Part shown: positions 38,574 to 46,815 of the stretch, in pieces
Layout: the number at the start of each line of letters is the position of its first letter
Numbering within the stretch: the first letter of the stretch is position 1
Source: Roseibium sp. TrichSKD4
GTDB lineage: Bacteria > Pseudomonadota > Alphaproteobacteria > Rhizobiales > Stappiaceae
NCBI RefSeq assembly: GCF_000148725.1
Contig: NZ_GL476319.1
Span: forward strand, 701,923-765,922
Length of the DNA: 64,000 nt
Reading direction: 5' to 3'
The notes under the pieces: generated by a model
What the model was told of the DNA's origin: nothing
The model's input: only the letters and a program-made list of their open reading frames with translations
The model's database searches: none
Program-made: the position numbers and the translations under genes

Positions 38574-38843
38574 ATGAAGAAAGTGATCCTCGCCGCAGCA
38601 GCTGGCCTGTTGCTGACAGCCTGCCAATCAGATAGCCAGCGCGACCGCGCTCTTGTTGGCGGCGGCCTCGGTGCCGCAACGGGTGCTGTCATTGGCGCTG
38701 CAACGGGTAACGGAGTTGGACCGGCACTCGCTGGCGCGGCAATTGGCGCAGCCGGTGGCGCTATTGTTGGTTCAGCAACCGCGCCGAAGAACTGCGTGGC
38801 TTATGACCGAAATGGCAACCCTTATCGCGTCGTCTGCCCATAA
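38574..38843 (+). CDS. Glycine-zipper lipoprotein, copy 1
   Basis: An 89-residue small lipoprotein. The signal peptide ends in the lipobox LLTAC, so Cys19 should be lipidated. SDSQRDRALVGGGLGAATGA starts a glycine-zipper region of repeated GAA/GAT steps (about residues 30-70) that can insert in or lie on membranes. The C-terminus NCVAYDRNGNPYRVVCP has two Cys. Copies 2 and 3 follow in tandem. The ATG at 38574 is 9 bases after GGAG. Outer-membrane location is likely; the function is unknown. Confidence 0.85.
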   Translation: MKKVILAAAAGLLLTACQSDSQRDRALVGGGLGAATGAVIGAATGNGVGPALAGAAIGAAGGAIVGSATAPKNCVAYDRNGNPYRVVCP

Positions 38844-38892
38844 CGCATCAAAATCAAATTGAATACCAAGCGATATATAAAGGAATGTCCGA

Positions 38893-39162
38893 ATGAAAAA
38901 GCTTCTTCTTGTAGCCGTAAGCACGCTGTTCTTGGCTGGCTGCCAGTCTGACAGCCAGCGGGACCGCGCACTTGTCGGCGGTGGACTTGGCGCTGCAACA
39001 GGAGCCGCAATTGGCGCAGCAGTTTCCGGTGACGTCGGCGGTGCACTTGTTGGCGCTGCGATTGGTGGCGCAGGTGGTGCCATTGCCGGCTCCGCAACCA
39101 CACCGAAGAATTGCGTGGCCTACGACCGTAATGGCAACCCATACCGCGTCGCCTGCCCGTAA
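38893..39162 (+). CDS. Glycine-zipper lipoprotein, copy 2
   Basis: 89 residues, lipobox FLAGC, then the same SDSQRDRALVGGGLGAATGA and C-terminal NCVAYDRNGNPYRVACP as copy 1. Most differences lie in the signal peptide and the zipper centre, which points to a recent duplication. The start follows AAGGAATGTCCGA. Confidence 0.85.
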   Translation: MKKLLLVAVSTLFLAGCQSDSQRDRALVGGGLGAATGAAIGAAVSGDVGGALVGAAIGGAGGAIAGSATTPKNCVAYDRNGNPYRVACP

Positions 39163-39235
39163 TTTTAACAAGACCGATCTTGTCGGCATTTCATTGTAAA
39201 CTATGGGTGATTCGAACATCACCCATGGTGACTTG

Positions 39236-39511
39236 ATGAAACATCTTGTAGGAATTGCCCTTTGCTCACTCTTTCTGACCGCGTGTGCGGGCAGCTCGGA
39301 GAGTCAGCGTGACCGCATGCTGATTGGGGGTGGACTGGGTGCGGCAACCGGTGCGGTTGTCGGAGCCGCAGTGGGCTCTTCTGGTGGCGCTGCGCTTGCA
39401 GGCGCAGCAGTTGGTGTAGTTGGTGGCAGTATCATTGGTGCTGTAACCGCACCACGAGAATGCGTCATCCGTGATCCGGATGGCACGCCCTATCGGGTCA
39501 AATGCCCATAA
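39236..39511 (+). CDS. Glycine-zipper lipoprotein, copy 3 (diverged)
   Basis: 91 residues, lipobox FLTAC at Cys17, SESQRDRMLIGGGLGAATGA and C-terminal ECVIRDPDGTPYRVKCP. It keeps the plan of copies 1 and 2 but is clearly more distant. The start at 39236 is preferred because the signal peptide begins there; the frame is open to 39203. A strong terminator follows. Confidence 0.83.
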   Translation: MKHLVGIALCSLFLTACAGSSESQRDRMLIGGGLGAATGAVVGAAVGSSGGAALAGAAVGVVGGSIIGAVTAPRECVIRDPDGTPYRVKCP

Positions 39512-39512
39512 C

Positions 39513-39542
39513 AAAAGGCCGGTTCAAACGAACCGGCCTTTT
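39513..39542. terminator. Strong bidirectional terminator
   Basis: AAAAGGCCGGTTC (39513-39525), loop AAAC, GAACCGGCCTTTT (39530-39542): a perfect 13-bp stem, then more T bases. It serves the lipoprotein genes and the convergent ald. Confidence 0.93.
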
Positions 39543-39573
39543 CATTTTTTTTGGCTGATGTTTGTTGCCATTA

Positions 39574-40716
39574 TCAGGCGGCTTTGCTTTTAGCTTGGGC
39601 TAGAGCGACTTCCGGTGCCACATATTCGTAACCAAGTGACTCAGCAACAGCCTCAACGGTTACCAGACCATTGATGACATTCAGCCCCGGCAAGAACAGA
39701 GGATCCTCAAGAAGGGCAGCTTTCGCACCTTTGTTGGCAAGTGCCAACGCGTAGGGAAGCGTCACGTTGTTCAAAGCGTAGGTTGATGTCCGTGGGACTG
39801 CGCCCGGCATGTTTGCCACGCAGTAATGGACAACATCGTCAATGATATAGGTTGGATCGGCATGAGTTGTTGCCTTGGATGTTTCAAAGCAACCGCCCTG
39901 ATCGATCGCAACATCCACAAGCACGGAACCCGGTTTCATTCGACTAACCAGATCAGCTGAAACAAGCTTGGGCGCCGCCGCACCGGCCACCAAAACGGCA
40001 CCAACGACCATGTCTGCCTCAAGAACGTGCGCTTCCAGGGCTGCCTTGGTGGAGTAGACAGTCTTCAAAGCAGCGCCATAGGTCTGGGAAAGGTTCGCCA
40101 GAACGTTGGTGTTACGGTCGAGCACAGTCACATCAGCGCCGAGACCCAGCGCCATTGCGATCGCATGCGACCCAACGACACCACCGCCGATGACAACAAC
40201 CTTGGCCGGAGCAACGCCGGGTACACCGCCAACGAGAACGCCAGAGCCGCCATTTGCCTTCTCAAGCGACTTTGCGCCAGCGATCACTGACAAGCGACCC
40301 GCAACCTGAGACATTGGAACCAAGAGCGGCAGACCGCCATTGGCATCAACGACCGTCTCGTAAGCAATGCAGGTTGCACCTGACTTGACCAGATCCGCAG
40401 TCTGTTCTGCGTCCGGAGCAAGGTGGAGATATGTGAAGAGGATATGGTCAGGACGCAACATGGCGCGCTCAACAGCCTGAGGCTCCTTGACCTTTACAAT
40501 CATGTTCGCAATGTCGAACACTTCCTTTGCCGTGCCAAGAACCTTTGCACCCGAAGCTTCATAAGCCGCATCATCAGCACCAATGCCAATGCCAACACCG
40601 GCATTTGCCTCGACAAACACTTCATGCCCGTGCGCGATAAATTCAACAACGCTGTCTGGTGTCAGTCCGACGCGGTACTCGTGGTTCTTGATTTCCTTTG
40701 GCACACCAATGCGCAT
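39574..40716 (-). CDS. ald: Alanine dehydrogenase
   Basis: A 380-residue enzyme that interconverts L-alanine and pyruvate plus ammonia with NAD. The N-terminal [20 protein letters not shown], the catalytic Lys region VKVKEPQ, His in [12 protein letters not shown]-binding [13 protein letters not shown] and [13 protein letters not shown] are all family signatures. The ATG follows AAGGGGAAACGCC. It is transcribed divergently from an Lrp-type regulator, the usual arrangement for alanine-induced ald. Confidence 0.96.
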   Translation of the reverse strand: MRIGVPKEIKNHEYRVGLTPDSVVEFIAHGHEVFVEANAGVGIGIGADDAAYEASGAKVLGTAKEVFDIANMIVKVKEPQAVERAMLRPDHILFTYLHLAPDAEQTADLVKSGATCIAYETVVDANGGLPLLVPMSQVAGRLSVIAGAKSLEKANGGSGVLVGGVPGVAPAKVVVIGGGVVGSHAIAMALGLGADVTVLDRNTNVLANLSQTYGAALKTVYSTKAALEAHVLEADMVVGAVLVAGAAAPKLVSADLVSRMKPGSVLVDVAIDQGGCFETSKATTHADPTYIIDDVVHYCVANMPGAVPRTSTYALNNVTLPYALALANKGAKAALLEDPLFLPGLNVINGLVTVEAVAESLGYEYVAPEVALAQAKSKAA

Positions 40717-40877
40717 GGCGTTTCCCCTTCTGTGATGCTGTCTTACGCAACTATCTCAAAAGTGTATGCCTGAATGCACAGCATGTGCTTGCGAAGGTGA
40801 ATTGCGGAAACCGCATTTTTGCAATAATCATGCGTAAGGTTGAGACTTCACCGCATATTATGCGAGGTTATTAAAAA
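40717..40877. promoter_or_regulatory. ald/lrp divergent promoter region with Lrp-like half-sites
   Basis: 160 bases with several short dyads, for example TGCGGAAACCGCA near 40803 and GCATATTATGC near 40853, plus TGCAATAATCATGCG between them. Repeated weak dyads spaced along one face of DNA are typical of Lrp octamer sites. The exact sites are inferred. Confidence 0.5.
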
Positions 40878-41345
40878 ATGAAGCTAGATGTCATAGACAG
40901 ACGGATACTTGCCGTTCTGCAGACGGATGGCCGCATCGCCAATGCAGACCTAGCCGACAAGGTTGGCTTATCAGCATCAGCCTGCCTGCGCCGCATGCGT
41001 GCGCTGGAAGAAAGCGGCATCATCGCTCACTATGTGGCGCTACTTGACCAAACGAAGCTTGGCCGCCGCATGGATGTCTTTGTCGAGATCTCCCTTGTCG
41101 GCCAATCCAACGAGGTTTTGGAAGCCTTCGAAAAGGCCGTGGCTCGGGCAACCGAAGTAATGGAGTGCTTTTTGATGGCCGGAGATGCGGACTACATGTT
41201 GAGGGTCACGGCATCAGACCCATTGGACTTTGAACGCATCCACCGCGAACAACTGGCCCGCCTTCCCGGTGTATTGAGAATGAAAACGTCGTTTGCCATC
41301 CGCCCCATTGTCCGCCGTACAGCTTTCCCAATGGATACTGGATAA
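40878..41345 (+). CDS. Lrp/AsnC family regulator, probable activator of ald
   Basis: 155 residues. The N-terminal helix-turn-helix (DRRILAVLQTDGRIANADLA, then LSASACLRRMRALEESGII) is followed by the RAM ligand-binding domain (EVMECFLMAGDADYMLRVTA). The start has GAGG upstream. Its place divergent to ald matches AldR-type regulators that sense alanine; that ligand is an inference. Confidence 0.92.
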   Translation: MKLDVIDRRILAVLQTDGRIANADLADKVGLSASACLRRMRALEESGIIAHYVALLDQTKLGRRMDVFVEISLVGQSNEVLEAFEKAVARATEVMECFLMAGDADYMLRVTASDPLDFERIHREQLARLPGVLRMKTSFAIRPIVRRTAFPMDTG

Positions 41346-41352
41346 AAGAAAA

Positions 41353-41375
41353 CGGCTGCCCCTAAGGAGCAGCCG
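41353..41375 (-). terminator. Terminator of the histidine-rich protein gene
   Basis: CGGCTGC (41353-41359) pairs with GCAGCCG (41369-41375). Read on the minus strand it is followed by TTTTCTTTT. It may also stop transcription of the convergent lrp gene less efficiently. Confidence 0.78.
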
Positions 41376-41399
41376 CCAGTCAGTTTCGAAGCTTTTGCC

Positions 41400-42998
41400 T
41401 TAGTGATTATGGAGATAATTTCTGGCTGCTTCGTCGAGATAGAGCTTGTTGTTGTTATTGGTGTTGGTCACCATGCCATTGCCGATTTTCTTTGCTTCGG
41501 CTTCAGTGGTGCCCGCATCCAGCTTCACAACAAATGACCCCATGTTGTGACCGGTGTGCGAACCGTTATTGTTGTTGGAGATCAACTTGATGCGGAAGAA
41601 ACCGTTTCCAAGATCTTCAGCAGTGGTTTTTGCCTTATCAAGAGTGTGCGTGTAACCAAGGTCAATAGACCAGTCCTTGGTCAGCGGCTGATTGATATCA
41701 CCGAACGGAAGCGGTGAGTGCAGCAAGTGGTTGATCGACTTCTCACGCTCGGCCTTGGTCATCTTGCCGAAATCTTGACCGGTGGCGCGGACCAATGCTT
41801 CCTGAGTTTGCGGTGTCAGGTTTTCCCAGTCGTTCAGATTGGTCAGCTTGTTGGCGATTTTTGCCTCAAGATCAGCACCTGTCAGGTTCGGGTTGGCAGC
41901 TTTCACCTGAGCAACAGCTTGCTCAATTACCGGCTGAAGTCCGGTGATCGTTGAGCGTCCGGTAATCTGCTTGTCACCAGTTACATGGAACCCGCCATAC
42001 TGACGCTGCGTTGGAGCCAGTGCATTCGGGAACAGATGACGCGCATGAGAGTAGAAGTCATGTCCGGCGCCAACACCGCCTTGCTGAGCGTGGTTATGAC
42101 CAGCATGGTTATGACCTGCGTGTGCGTTGTTGCCAGCCTGCGCATTATGGTTATGACCGGCGTGCGCATTATTCGCACCGTGGTTATGACCTGCATGGGC
42201 ATTGTGATTATGGCCCGCATGATTTGCGTGACCTGCCGGACGGTTTGCCGCAGGCATTGGACGGGCTTGGTGCCCAGCATGATTGTGCGCACCGTGATTG
42301 TGGGCACCATGGTTATGAGCACCGTGATTATGCTGTCCACCTTGCGGAGCAGCAAATGTCGGGCGGTTTCCACCTTGGAACTGCTGAGCAGCAAAGCCAT
42401 TCTGATTGGCCGGAGCACGCAGGAATAGGGCTGGTTGAGTGTTGCCAAAGCCGTATTGAGCGGTACCCGCTCCATTAAAGTTCATGCCGCCAAAGTTGCC
42501 GCCATTCGCAAAACCACCACCGTTCATCGGGAGGTTGATCCGCAACTGCAAACCGTTGTTTTGACCACCAAATTGTCCGTAAGCAGGCTGCATGGCGCCG
42601 CCGCCACCCAAATTTAAGACTTGAGCGAATTGGCCGCCGCCGCCCATGGAACCAGACATTTGGAACAGCATGTTAGAAACTTGACGTAGACCTTGCGAGA
42701 GGCCCTTTAGGCTGAACATGGACCCCATGCCGCCTTGAATGCCAACAAAACCGGCATTCATCAGACCTTCAAGTTGCCCGGCAACGTTTGAAAGCTCACG
42801 CGCAATCTGTGCGATTGGGTTTTGCGCCACATTGGTGCGCGGTTGGAATGCCTGTGCATTGCCAAAGTTTGCAGCTTGCGGAGCGAACTGTGCACCACCG
42901 GCTGCATTGTTAAGCGCCTTGTTGAAGGCCTGACCTTGTGGTCGTTGAGCCTGCATGTTCGTTGCAGGCATTTTATGTACGTGTGTCGGACAAGTCAT
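41400..42998 (-). CDS. Large Gly/Asn/His-rich protein of unknown function
   Basis: A 532-residue protein that I do not recognise. No signal peptide or membrane helix is visible. Residues ~1-220 are rich in Gly, Asn, Gln and Phe (low complexity) with a hydrophobic patch around 55-125. Residues ~221-304 are a His-Asn-Gly-Ala repeat with units like HNHGAH and HAGHNH, a likely metal-binding stretch. From ~310 to the end it looks like a folded domain (HARHLFPNALAPTQRQYGGF, TGADLEAKIANKLTNLNDWE, KDWSIDLGYTHTL, ending LDEAARNYLHNH). The start ATG follows GGGGG. It has its own terminator. It could be a metal buffer or a secreted or surface protein using a non-classical route; both are guesses. Confidence 0.85.
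   Translation of the reverse strand: MTCPTHVHKMPATNMQAQRPQGQAFNKALNNAAGGAQFAPQAANFGNAQAFQPRTNVAQNPIAQIARELSNVAGQLEGLMNAGFVGIQGGMGSMFSLKGLSQGLRQVSNMLFQMSGSMGGGGQFAQVLNLGGGGAMQPAYGQFGGQNNGLQLRINLPMNGGGFANGGNFGGMNFNGAGTAQYGFGNTQPALFLRAPANQNGFAAQQFQGGNRPTFAAPQGGQHNHGAHNHGAHNHGAHNHAGHQARPMPAANRPAGHANHAGHNHNAHAGHNHGANNAHAGHNHNAQAGNNAHAGHNHAGHNHAQQGGVGAGHDFYSHARHLFPNALAPTQRQYGGFHVTGDKQITGRSTITGLQPVIEQAVAQVKAANPNLTGADLEAKIANKLTNLNDWENLTPQTQEALVRATGQDFGKMTKAEREKSINHLLHSPLPFGDINQPLTKDWSIDLGYTHTLDKAKTTAEDLGNGFFRIKLISNNNNGSHTGHNMGSFVVKLDAGTTEAEAKKIGNGMVTNTNNNNKLYLDEAARNYLHNH
42089..42340. repeat. Short degenerate tandem repeats encoding the His-rich tract
   Basis: Plus-strand units such as TGGTTATGACC, TGATTATGG and variants recur at about 12-24 base spacing and encode the HNHGA/HAGHN repeats of the gene at 41400-42998. 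Such tracts often vary in copy number between strains. Confidence 0.75.
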
Positions 42999-43275
42999 CT
43001 TAGCCCCCAGCTTTTTGCACTTGTGTCTAATCGTTACCTAGACACTAACAAAACTGGAGGACGCGCAATATCGAGTGCGAATACCGAGAGGATTACGTAG
43101 TATTAACCTAAATTTTTACAGTTTTATCTAATAGTTTCCAAACATTTCTGACCTGAGAGTTAGCACTATGAGGCCCGCAAACCCCACATCGGGAAGCAAA
43201 TATCCCGGTCGACGCTCTCCCCAACTGAGGCTATAGTCTCGCCGAAACATTTGATTTTTTAAGGAACGACCAAGG

Positions 43276-44160
43276 GTGTCCCTCTCAGTTACGCCGTTTT
43301 TAGACGCAACTTACCAACTCGCCGAATGTCCGACATGGGACGATAGATCAGAGCGGCTACTATGGGCCGACATTCAAGGCCGAACCATTCACTCAATGGA
43401 ATGGGCAACCCGCCAAATAACGTCCTGGACATTCGATAACGAGGTCGGGTCGTTTGGATTAACCGACGATGACCGACTGATTGTGTCTGTTTGGGATCGC
43501 ATCGTTCTGTTCGACCCAAAAACCGGCACCCAATCGACCTTGGCAGAAGTGGAAACGGATTTGCCCCAGACCCGCCTCAACGACGGGAAAATAGGGCCGG
43601 ACGGTGCTTATTGGGTTGGAACAATGGATACCAGCTCACCGCGCGAACCGATCGCCCGCCTTTATCGTGTGGATGCAAATGGCGATGTTGATGAGATCCG
43701 GGACGGGCTACAGGTTTCCAACGGCCTCGCATGGGCTCCAGACGGAACCACCATGTATCACGCCGATTCCAGCCCCGGCTGGATTGAAGCTTATGCTTTT
43801 GATCCGGCAACCGGAGCCCTTGGCGCAAAAATGCTGTTTGCCCAACAAACAAACGAAACCGGTCGCCCTGACGGCGCAACAGTGGATACTGATGGCAATT
43901 ACTGGAGCGCAGGTGTGTCCGCAGGCCTGCTGAATTGCTTTGCGCCAGATGGCAGCTTGAAATTAGCAACCGCAATGCCAGTTCCCAAACCAACAATGCC
44001 GTGCTTTTGCGGACCGAACCTGGACCAACTGGTCGTGACAAGCTTGAAACCACCTGCAGACCCAACCGCTCCAAATGAAGATAAACTTTCCGGCGGATTG
44101 TTTCTGGTGGAAGGACACGGCGTAAAAGGCATGCCCACCCACCGGTTTAAAACGGCCTAA
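43276..44160 (+). CDS. SMP-30/gluconolactonase/LRE family protein
   Basis: A 294-residue six-bladed beta-propeller lactonase. The metal-binding Glu is in ECPTWDDRSERLLWADI; TRLNDGKIGPDGAYWVGTMD, VSNGLAWAPDGTTMYHADS and RPDGATVDTDGNYWSAG carry the Asn and Asp ligands. These enzymes hydrolyse sugar lactones such as gluconolactone or arabinonolactone. It could stand in for a missing lactonase in sugar acid metabolism, but activity on 6-phosphogluconolactone is not expected. The GTG start has AAGGA upstream. Confidence 0.9.
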   Translation: MSLSVTPFLDATYQLAECPTWDDRSERLLWADIQGRTIHSMEWATRQITSWTFDNEVGSFGLTDDDRLIVSVWDRIVLFDPKTGTQSTLAEVETDLPQTRLNDGKIGPDGAYWVGTMDTSSPREPIARLYRVDANGDVDEIRDGLQVSNGLAWAPDGTTMYHADSSPGWIEAYAFDPATGALGAKMLFAQQTNETGRPDGATVDTDGNYWSAGVSAGLLNCFAPDGSLKLATAMPVPKPTMPCFCGPNLDQLVVTSLKPPADPTAPNEDKLSGGLFLVEGHGVKGMPTHRFKTA

Positions 44161-44179
44161 TCGATAAGACAGTCATCGT

Positions 44180-44764
44180 TCACTTGGCACATTTAGAAGA
44201 GATGGGGCGCCATACTGTTTGCGCGTCCCGAACCTTCACATGTTCCTTGACGAAGGAGTAGACCGCCGGTTCCGTTACATAGTGGCTTGAAGCTGGACGA
44301 ACCAACACCTTTTGATTGACTGTACTAAAGATGGCTGGTTGGCGAACCTTGACCTTGCCAGCCGGTTTCACCAGCACAGTCTCCGCAACGGTCTGGTAAA
44401 CCGCCGGATACTGAACCTTGCACAATATCTTGCGACCTTTGCGCATCTGGTATTCCCATCCTGTTCGGGCAGGTTGCACTATGACCTTGCGATGACGCTT
44501 TTGATAGACCGGAGCCGTCTTGCGATAGGTAATTCGCTCGGGCTGCACCAAAACCCGGCGCTTTTGGTATCCGTAGACTGCAGGTGTTTTGACAAGTCGG
44601 CGTCGCTCCGGCTGCACAAGAACCCGCTTTTGCACCACCTTATATGCGGCTGGAACGACTGCCTGTTCATAACATGACAGAGGCTGTCCACCTGCAAATG
44701 CCTGCGAAACCATGCCTGAACTCAGAACGATGGCGAACCCAATTGATAAAAAGCGAAAACGCAT
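44180..44764 (-). CDS. Exported basic repeat protein of unknown function
   Basis: 194 residues with a signal peptide (MRFRFLSIGFAIVLSSGMVS, cleavage after AFA). The mature protein is made of about six imperfect ~24-residue units of the form P-[AT]-x-[YF]-x(5-9)-[KR]-V-[LI]-V-[QKR]-P-[AE]: for example YKVVQKRVLVQPERRRLVKT, YGYQKRRVLVQPERITYRKT and FSTVNQKVLVRPASSHYVTE. It is very basic, with three Cys. A cell-envelope or polymer-binding role is possible; I recognise no family. Confidence 0.78.
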   Translation of the reverse strand: MRFRFLSIGFAIVLSSGMVSQAFAGGQPLSCYEQAVVPAAYKVVQKRVLVQPERRRLVKTPAVYGYQKRRVLVQPERITYRKTAPVYQKRHRKVIVQPARTGWEYQMRKGRKILCKVQYPAVYQTVAETVLVKPAGKVKVRQPAIFSTVNQKVLVRPASSHYVTEPAVYSFVKEHVKVRDAQTVWRPISSKCAK

Positions 44765-44856
44765 AACCCCACTCCACCCGAAATACTAAAGCACTCCGGA
44801 CAGAGTAGAAAAAGTTAACAAGAAGTTAAAGCCTTGATGCGAACAGAAGCAGGAAA

Positions 44857-45645
44857 CTACTCGTGCTCGTAGTCCGTATCCTTATTTATAATCGCTTTTG
44901 CTTCTTCAGGAACCCACTCACCCCAGCGTGGTTGCAGCTTGTGGTCGACGCTGACCCGATCATCAAAAACGAAGCACTCGCCCTTCCAGAGGCTCTTTTC
45001 CTCTGGCACCTTCTCCAGATAATTCAAGATACCGCCCTGAAGGTGATAAACATCGTCATAGCCGTTTTTCAGCATCCAGGCCGTTGCCTTCTCACAGCGA
45101 ATACCACCGGTGCAGAACATGGCCACTTTTGGCTTTTTCTTCAGAAGATTATCCTGCTGGTGGACCCACTGAGGGAAATCGCGAAAAGCTTCTGTCACTG
45201 GATTGACCGCATTTTCAAATGTGCCGAAGGCGAACTCATAATCATTGCGAGTATCAATGACCACAACATCAGGGTCTGATATCAGTTCGTTCCAGTCTTC
45301 CGGCTTCACATAAGTGCCGACGGTATCATTTGGATCGATATCATCAATCGCAAGACGGACAATCTCCTGCTTCAGGCGCACCCGGATCTTCTTGTAAACA
45401 TGGCGGTGAGCCCAGGCTTCCTTGTGTTCCAGATCGGCAAGACGCTCATCAGCGCGGATGCGTTCCAGTACGGCGCGGACACCTTCTTCAGGACCACAGA
45501 TCGTGCCGTTAATCCCTTCCTTGGCCAGAAGAACGCAGCCGCGCACATTTTGCTCCTGGCAAAAAGCTTTCAGCGGATCACGCATCGCCTCATAGTCATC
45601 AAGAGAGGCAAACTTGTAAAAGGCGGCAACGAGGAAGTCGGACAT
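44857..45645 (-). CDS. trhO: tRNA uridine(34) hydroxylase TrhO (rhodanese-like)
   Basis: A 262-residue protein of the YceA/TrhO group, which makes 5-hydroxyuridine at position 34 of tRNA using oxygen. The N-terminal acylphosphatase-like part (AAFYKFASLDDYEAMRDPLK and LLAKEGINGTICG) and the rhodanese domain with DTRNDYEFAFGTF and the active-site loop FCTGGIRCEKATAWML (catalytic Cys) are present. The length is near normal for alphaproteobacteria. The start has a weak ribosome binding site. Confidence 0.93.
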   Translation of the reverse strand: MSDFLVAAFYKFASLDDYEAMRDPLKAFCQEQNVRGCVLLAKEGINGTICGPEEGVRAVLERIRADERLADLEHKEAWAHRHVYKKIRVRLKQEIVRLAIDDIDPNDTVGTYVKPEDWNELISDPDVVVIDTRNDYEFAFGTFENAVNPVTEAFRDFPQWVHQQDNLLKKKPKVAMFCTGGIRCEKATAWMLKNGYDDVYHLQGGILNYLEKVPEEKSLWKGECFVFDDRVSVDHKLQPRWGEWVPEEAKAIINKDTDYEHE

Positions 45646-45775
45646 ATGAGCGTATCGTGGTTTTCATCAAGAGGGACAAGACCGCCTTCTATACAGGCAA
45701 CTAACCTCCTTTGAGAAGTCCGCAGTTCCCCGGAGGCGCCAAGTTATCGAGCGTCTTCAGTCCGAAGTGGCAAAA

Positions 45776-45805
45776 TGCCCTGCCCCGCAAGCGCGGAACA
45801 AGGCA
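45776..45805 (-). terminator. Terminator of the first reb unit
   Basis: TGCCCTGCCCCGC (45776-45788) pairs with GCGGAACAAGGCA (45793-45805) through 13 bp including three G-U pairs, 4-base loop. On the minus strand TTTTGCC follows. It lies about 30 bases past the rebB copy 1 stop codon. Confidence 0.72.
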
Positions 45806-45834
45806 CAAGGTGTTGACCGAGCAAGAGTGCGACC

Positions 45835-46167
45835 CTAGCGCCCGCCGGAATTGAACGCATTCAGCACAGTCAATAGACCTGACAGATTGTCTGCAACGCC
45901 GGTCTGACCAACTTTTTCGGTAGCACCGGCACCAGCCATCGAATCGAGGCTGTAGATTTGCATGACACCCTGGTTGGCAGCAGCTTGAGACAAAGTGTTT
46001 TGCTGCTGTTGTGCCGCTACACCATTTTCAAACAGAATACCGGTTGAATGAGCCATGGACTGATACAGTGTGCTGATCGCCATGGCTGGCGACTCGGCGA
46101 CAACTTTCACATTGGATTGGGTCACAGCATCCGTGATCATCGGGCTGACTGTAGACGGATCGGGCAT
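45835..46167 (-). CDS. RebB family R-body protein, copy 1
   Basis: 110 residues of the RebB (killing trait) family: VSPMITDAVTQSNVKVVAES, AMAISTLYQSMAHSTGILFE, then AAQQQQNTLSQAAANQGVMQIYS. RebB-type proteins assemble into R-bodies, cytosolic ribbon coils that extend on a pH change and can break membranes. It differs from copy 2 (46363-46695) at about 10 positions. The start follows a consensus AAGGAG. It has its own promoter-like element (46222-46246) and terminator, so it is transcribed alone. A glycine-rich C-terminal third (GAGATEKVGQTGVADNL) is shared with copy 2. Confidence 0.93.
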   Translation of the reverse strand: MPDPSTVSPMITDAVTQSNVKVVAESPAMAISTLYQSMAHSTGILFENGVAAQQQQNTLSQAAANQGVMQIYSLDSMAGAGATEKVGQTGVADNLSGLLTVLNAFNSGGR

Positions 46168-46221
46168 ATTCCATTCTCCTTGAGGCTGAACCGGTCCTCA
46201 CCGGCCCTTCACAGTTTTGAA

Positions 46222-46246
46222 GACGCAGCCGCCGACGATTTGTGAC
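46222..46246 (-). promoter_or_regulatory. reb promoter element 1 (TGTCACA-N15-CGTC)
   Basis: On the minus strand GTCACA (46246-46241), 15 bases, then CGTC (46225-46222), 55 bases before the rebB copy 1 start. The same elements at the same spacing precede rebB copy 2 and the reb operon. The shape is that of an ECF sigma -35/-10 pair. Confidence 0.8.
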
Positions 46247-46299
46247 AGGAGTGGCTTATCTGGATGGATTCTAGATGAAACAGCGCTGACCAAAAGAAA

Positions 46300-46333
46300 G
46301 GCGCTCCGCTCAGGATCACCGAAGCGAAGCACC
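46300..46333 (-). terminator. Terminator of the second reb unit
   Basis: GGCGCTCCGCT (46300-46310) pairs with AGCGAAGCACC (46323-46333), 11 bp with two wobble pairs in the RNA. The minus strand continues TTTCTTTTGG. It lies 30 bases after rebB copy 2. Confidence 0.75.
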
Positions 46334-46362
46334 AATCAAACGATCCAAAACCAGAAACCAGA

Positions 46363-46695
46363 TTAACGACCGCCGGAGTTGAATGCGTTCAGAACGGTCA
46401 ACAGGCCCGTGAGGTTGTCGGCCACCCCCGTCTGCCCCACCTTTTCAGTCGCACCAGCGCCAGCCATCGTGTCCACGCTGTAAATCTGCATGACGCCCTG
46501 GTTGGCTGCGGCCTGAGCCAGCGTGTTTTGTTGCTGCTGGGCGGCAACGGCATTTTCAAACAAAATGCCAGTCGAATGAGCCATCGACTGATAAATTGTG
46601 CTGAGCGCCATGGCCGGGGACTCACCAACGACCTTCACGTTGGACTGGGTCACGGCATCGGTAATCATCGGGTTCACTGTAGTGGGATCTGGCAT
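46363..46695 (-). CDS. RebB family R-body protein, copy 2
   Basis: 110 residues, about 91 percent identical by eye to copy 1, with the same RebB core (VNPMITDAVTQSNVKVVGES, AMALSTIYQSMAHSTGILFE) and glycine-rich tail ending LNAFNSGGR. Two nearly equal structural subunits are usual in R-body clusters (compare RebA/RebB of Caedibacter). I placed the start at 46695 behind AAGGAG, matching copy 1; the frame is open to 46743. Its promoter element is at 46751-46775 and its terminator at 46300-46333. Confidence 0.93.
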   Translation of the reverse strand: MPDPTTVNPMITDAVTQSNVKVVGESPAMALSTIYQSMAHSTGILFENAVAAQQQQNTLAQAAANQGVMQIYSVDTMAGAGATEKVGQTGVADNLTGLLTVLNAFNSGGR

Positions 46696-46750
46696 CTTGC
46701 GTTCTCCTTGATAGCTGTTTAGCAACCTGCCAACCCTTTGCATTTAGAAG

Positions 46751-46775
46751 GACGCTGCAGCTTGAACTGTGTGAT
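46751..46775 (-). promoter_or_regulatory. reb promoter element 2 (ATCACA-N15-CGTC)
   Basis: On the minus strand ATCACA (46775-46770), 15 bases, CGTC (46754-46751), 56 bases before the rebB copy 2 start. One base differs from the other two -35 elements; the -10 is identical. Confidence 0.78.
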
Positions 46776-46815
46776 GCTAAATATCTATTTTATTTAAGCT
46801 TTTCAAAAAGAAAAA

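Noticed and set aside
42089-42340. Possible CRISPR-like array
   Set aside because: Repeats are short, degenerate and in frame with a His-rich protein; there are no unique spacers of even length and no cas genes.
41985-42478. Two overlapping plus-strand frames rich in Met/Val and His opposite the histidine-rich gene
   Set aside because: They are mirror images of the repeated codons of the minus-strand gene; no ribosome binding site.
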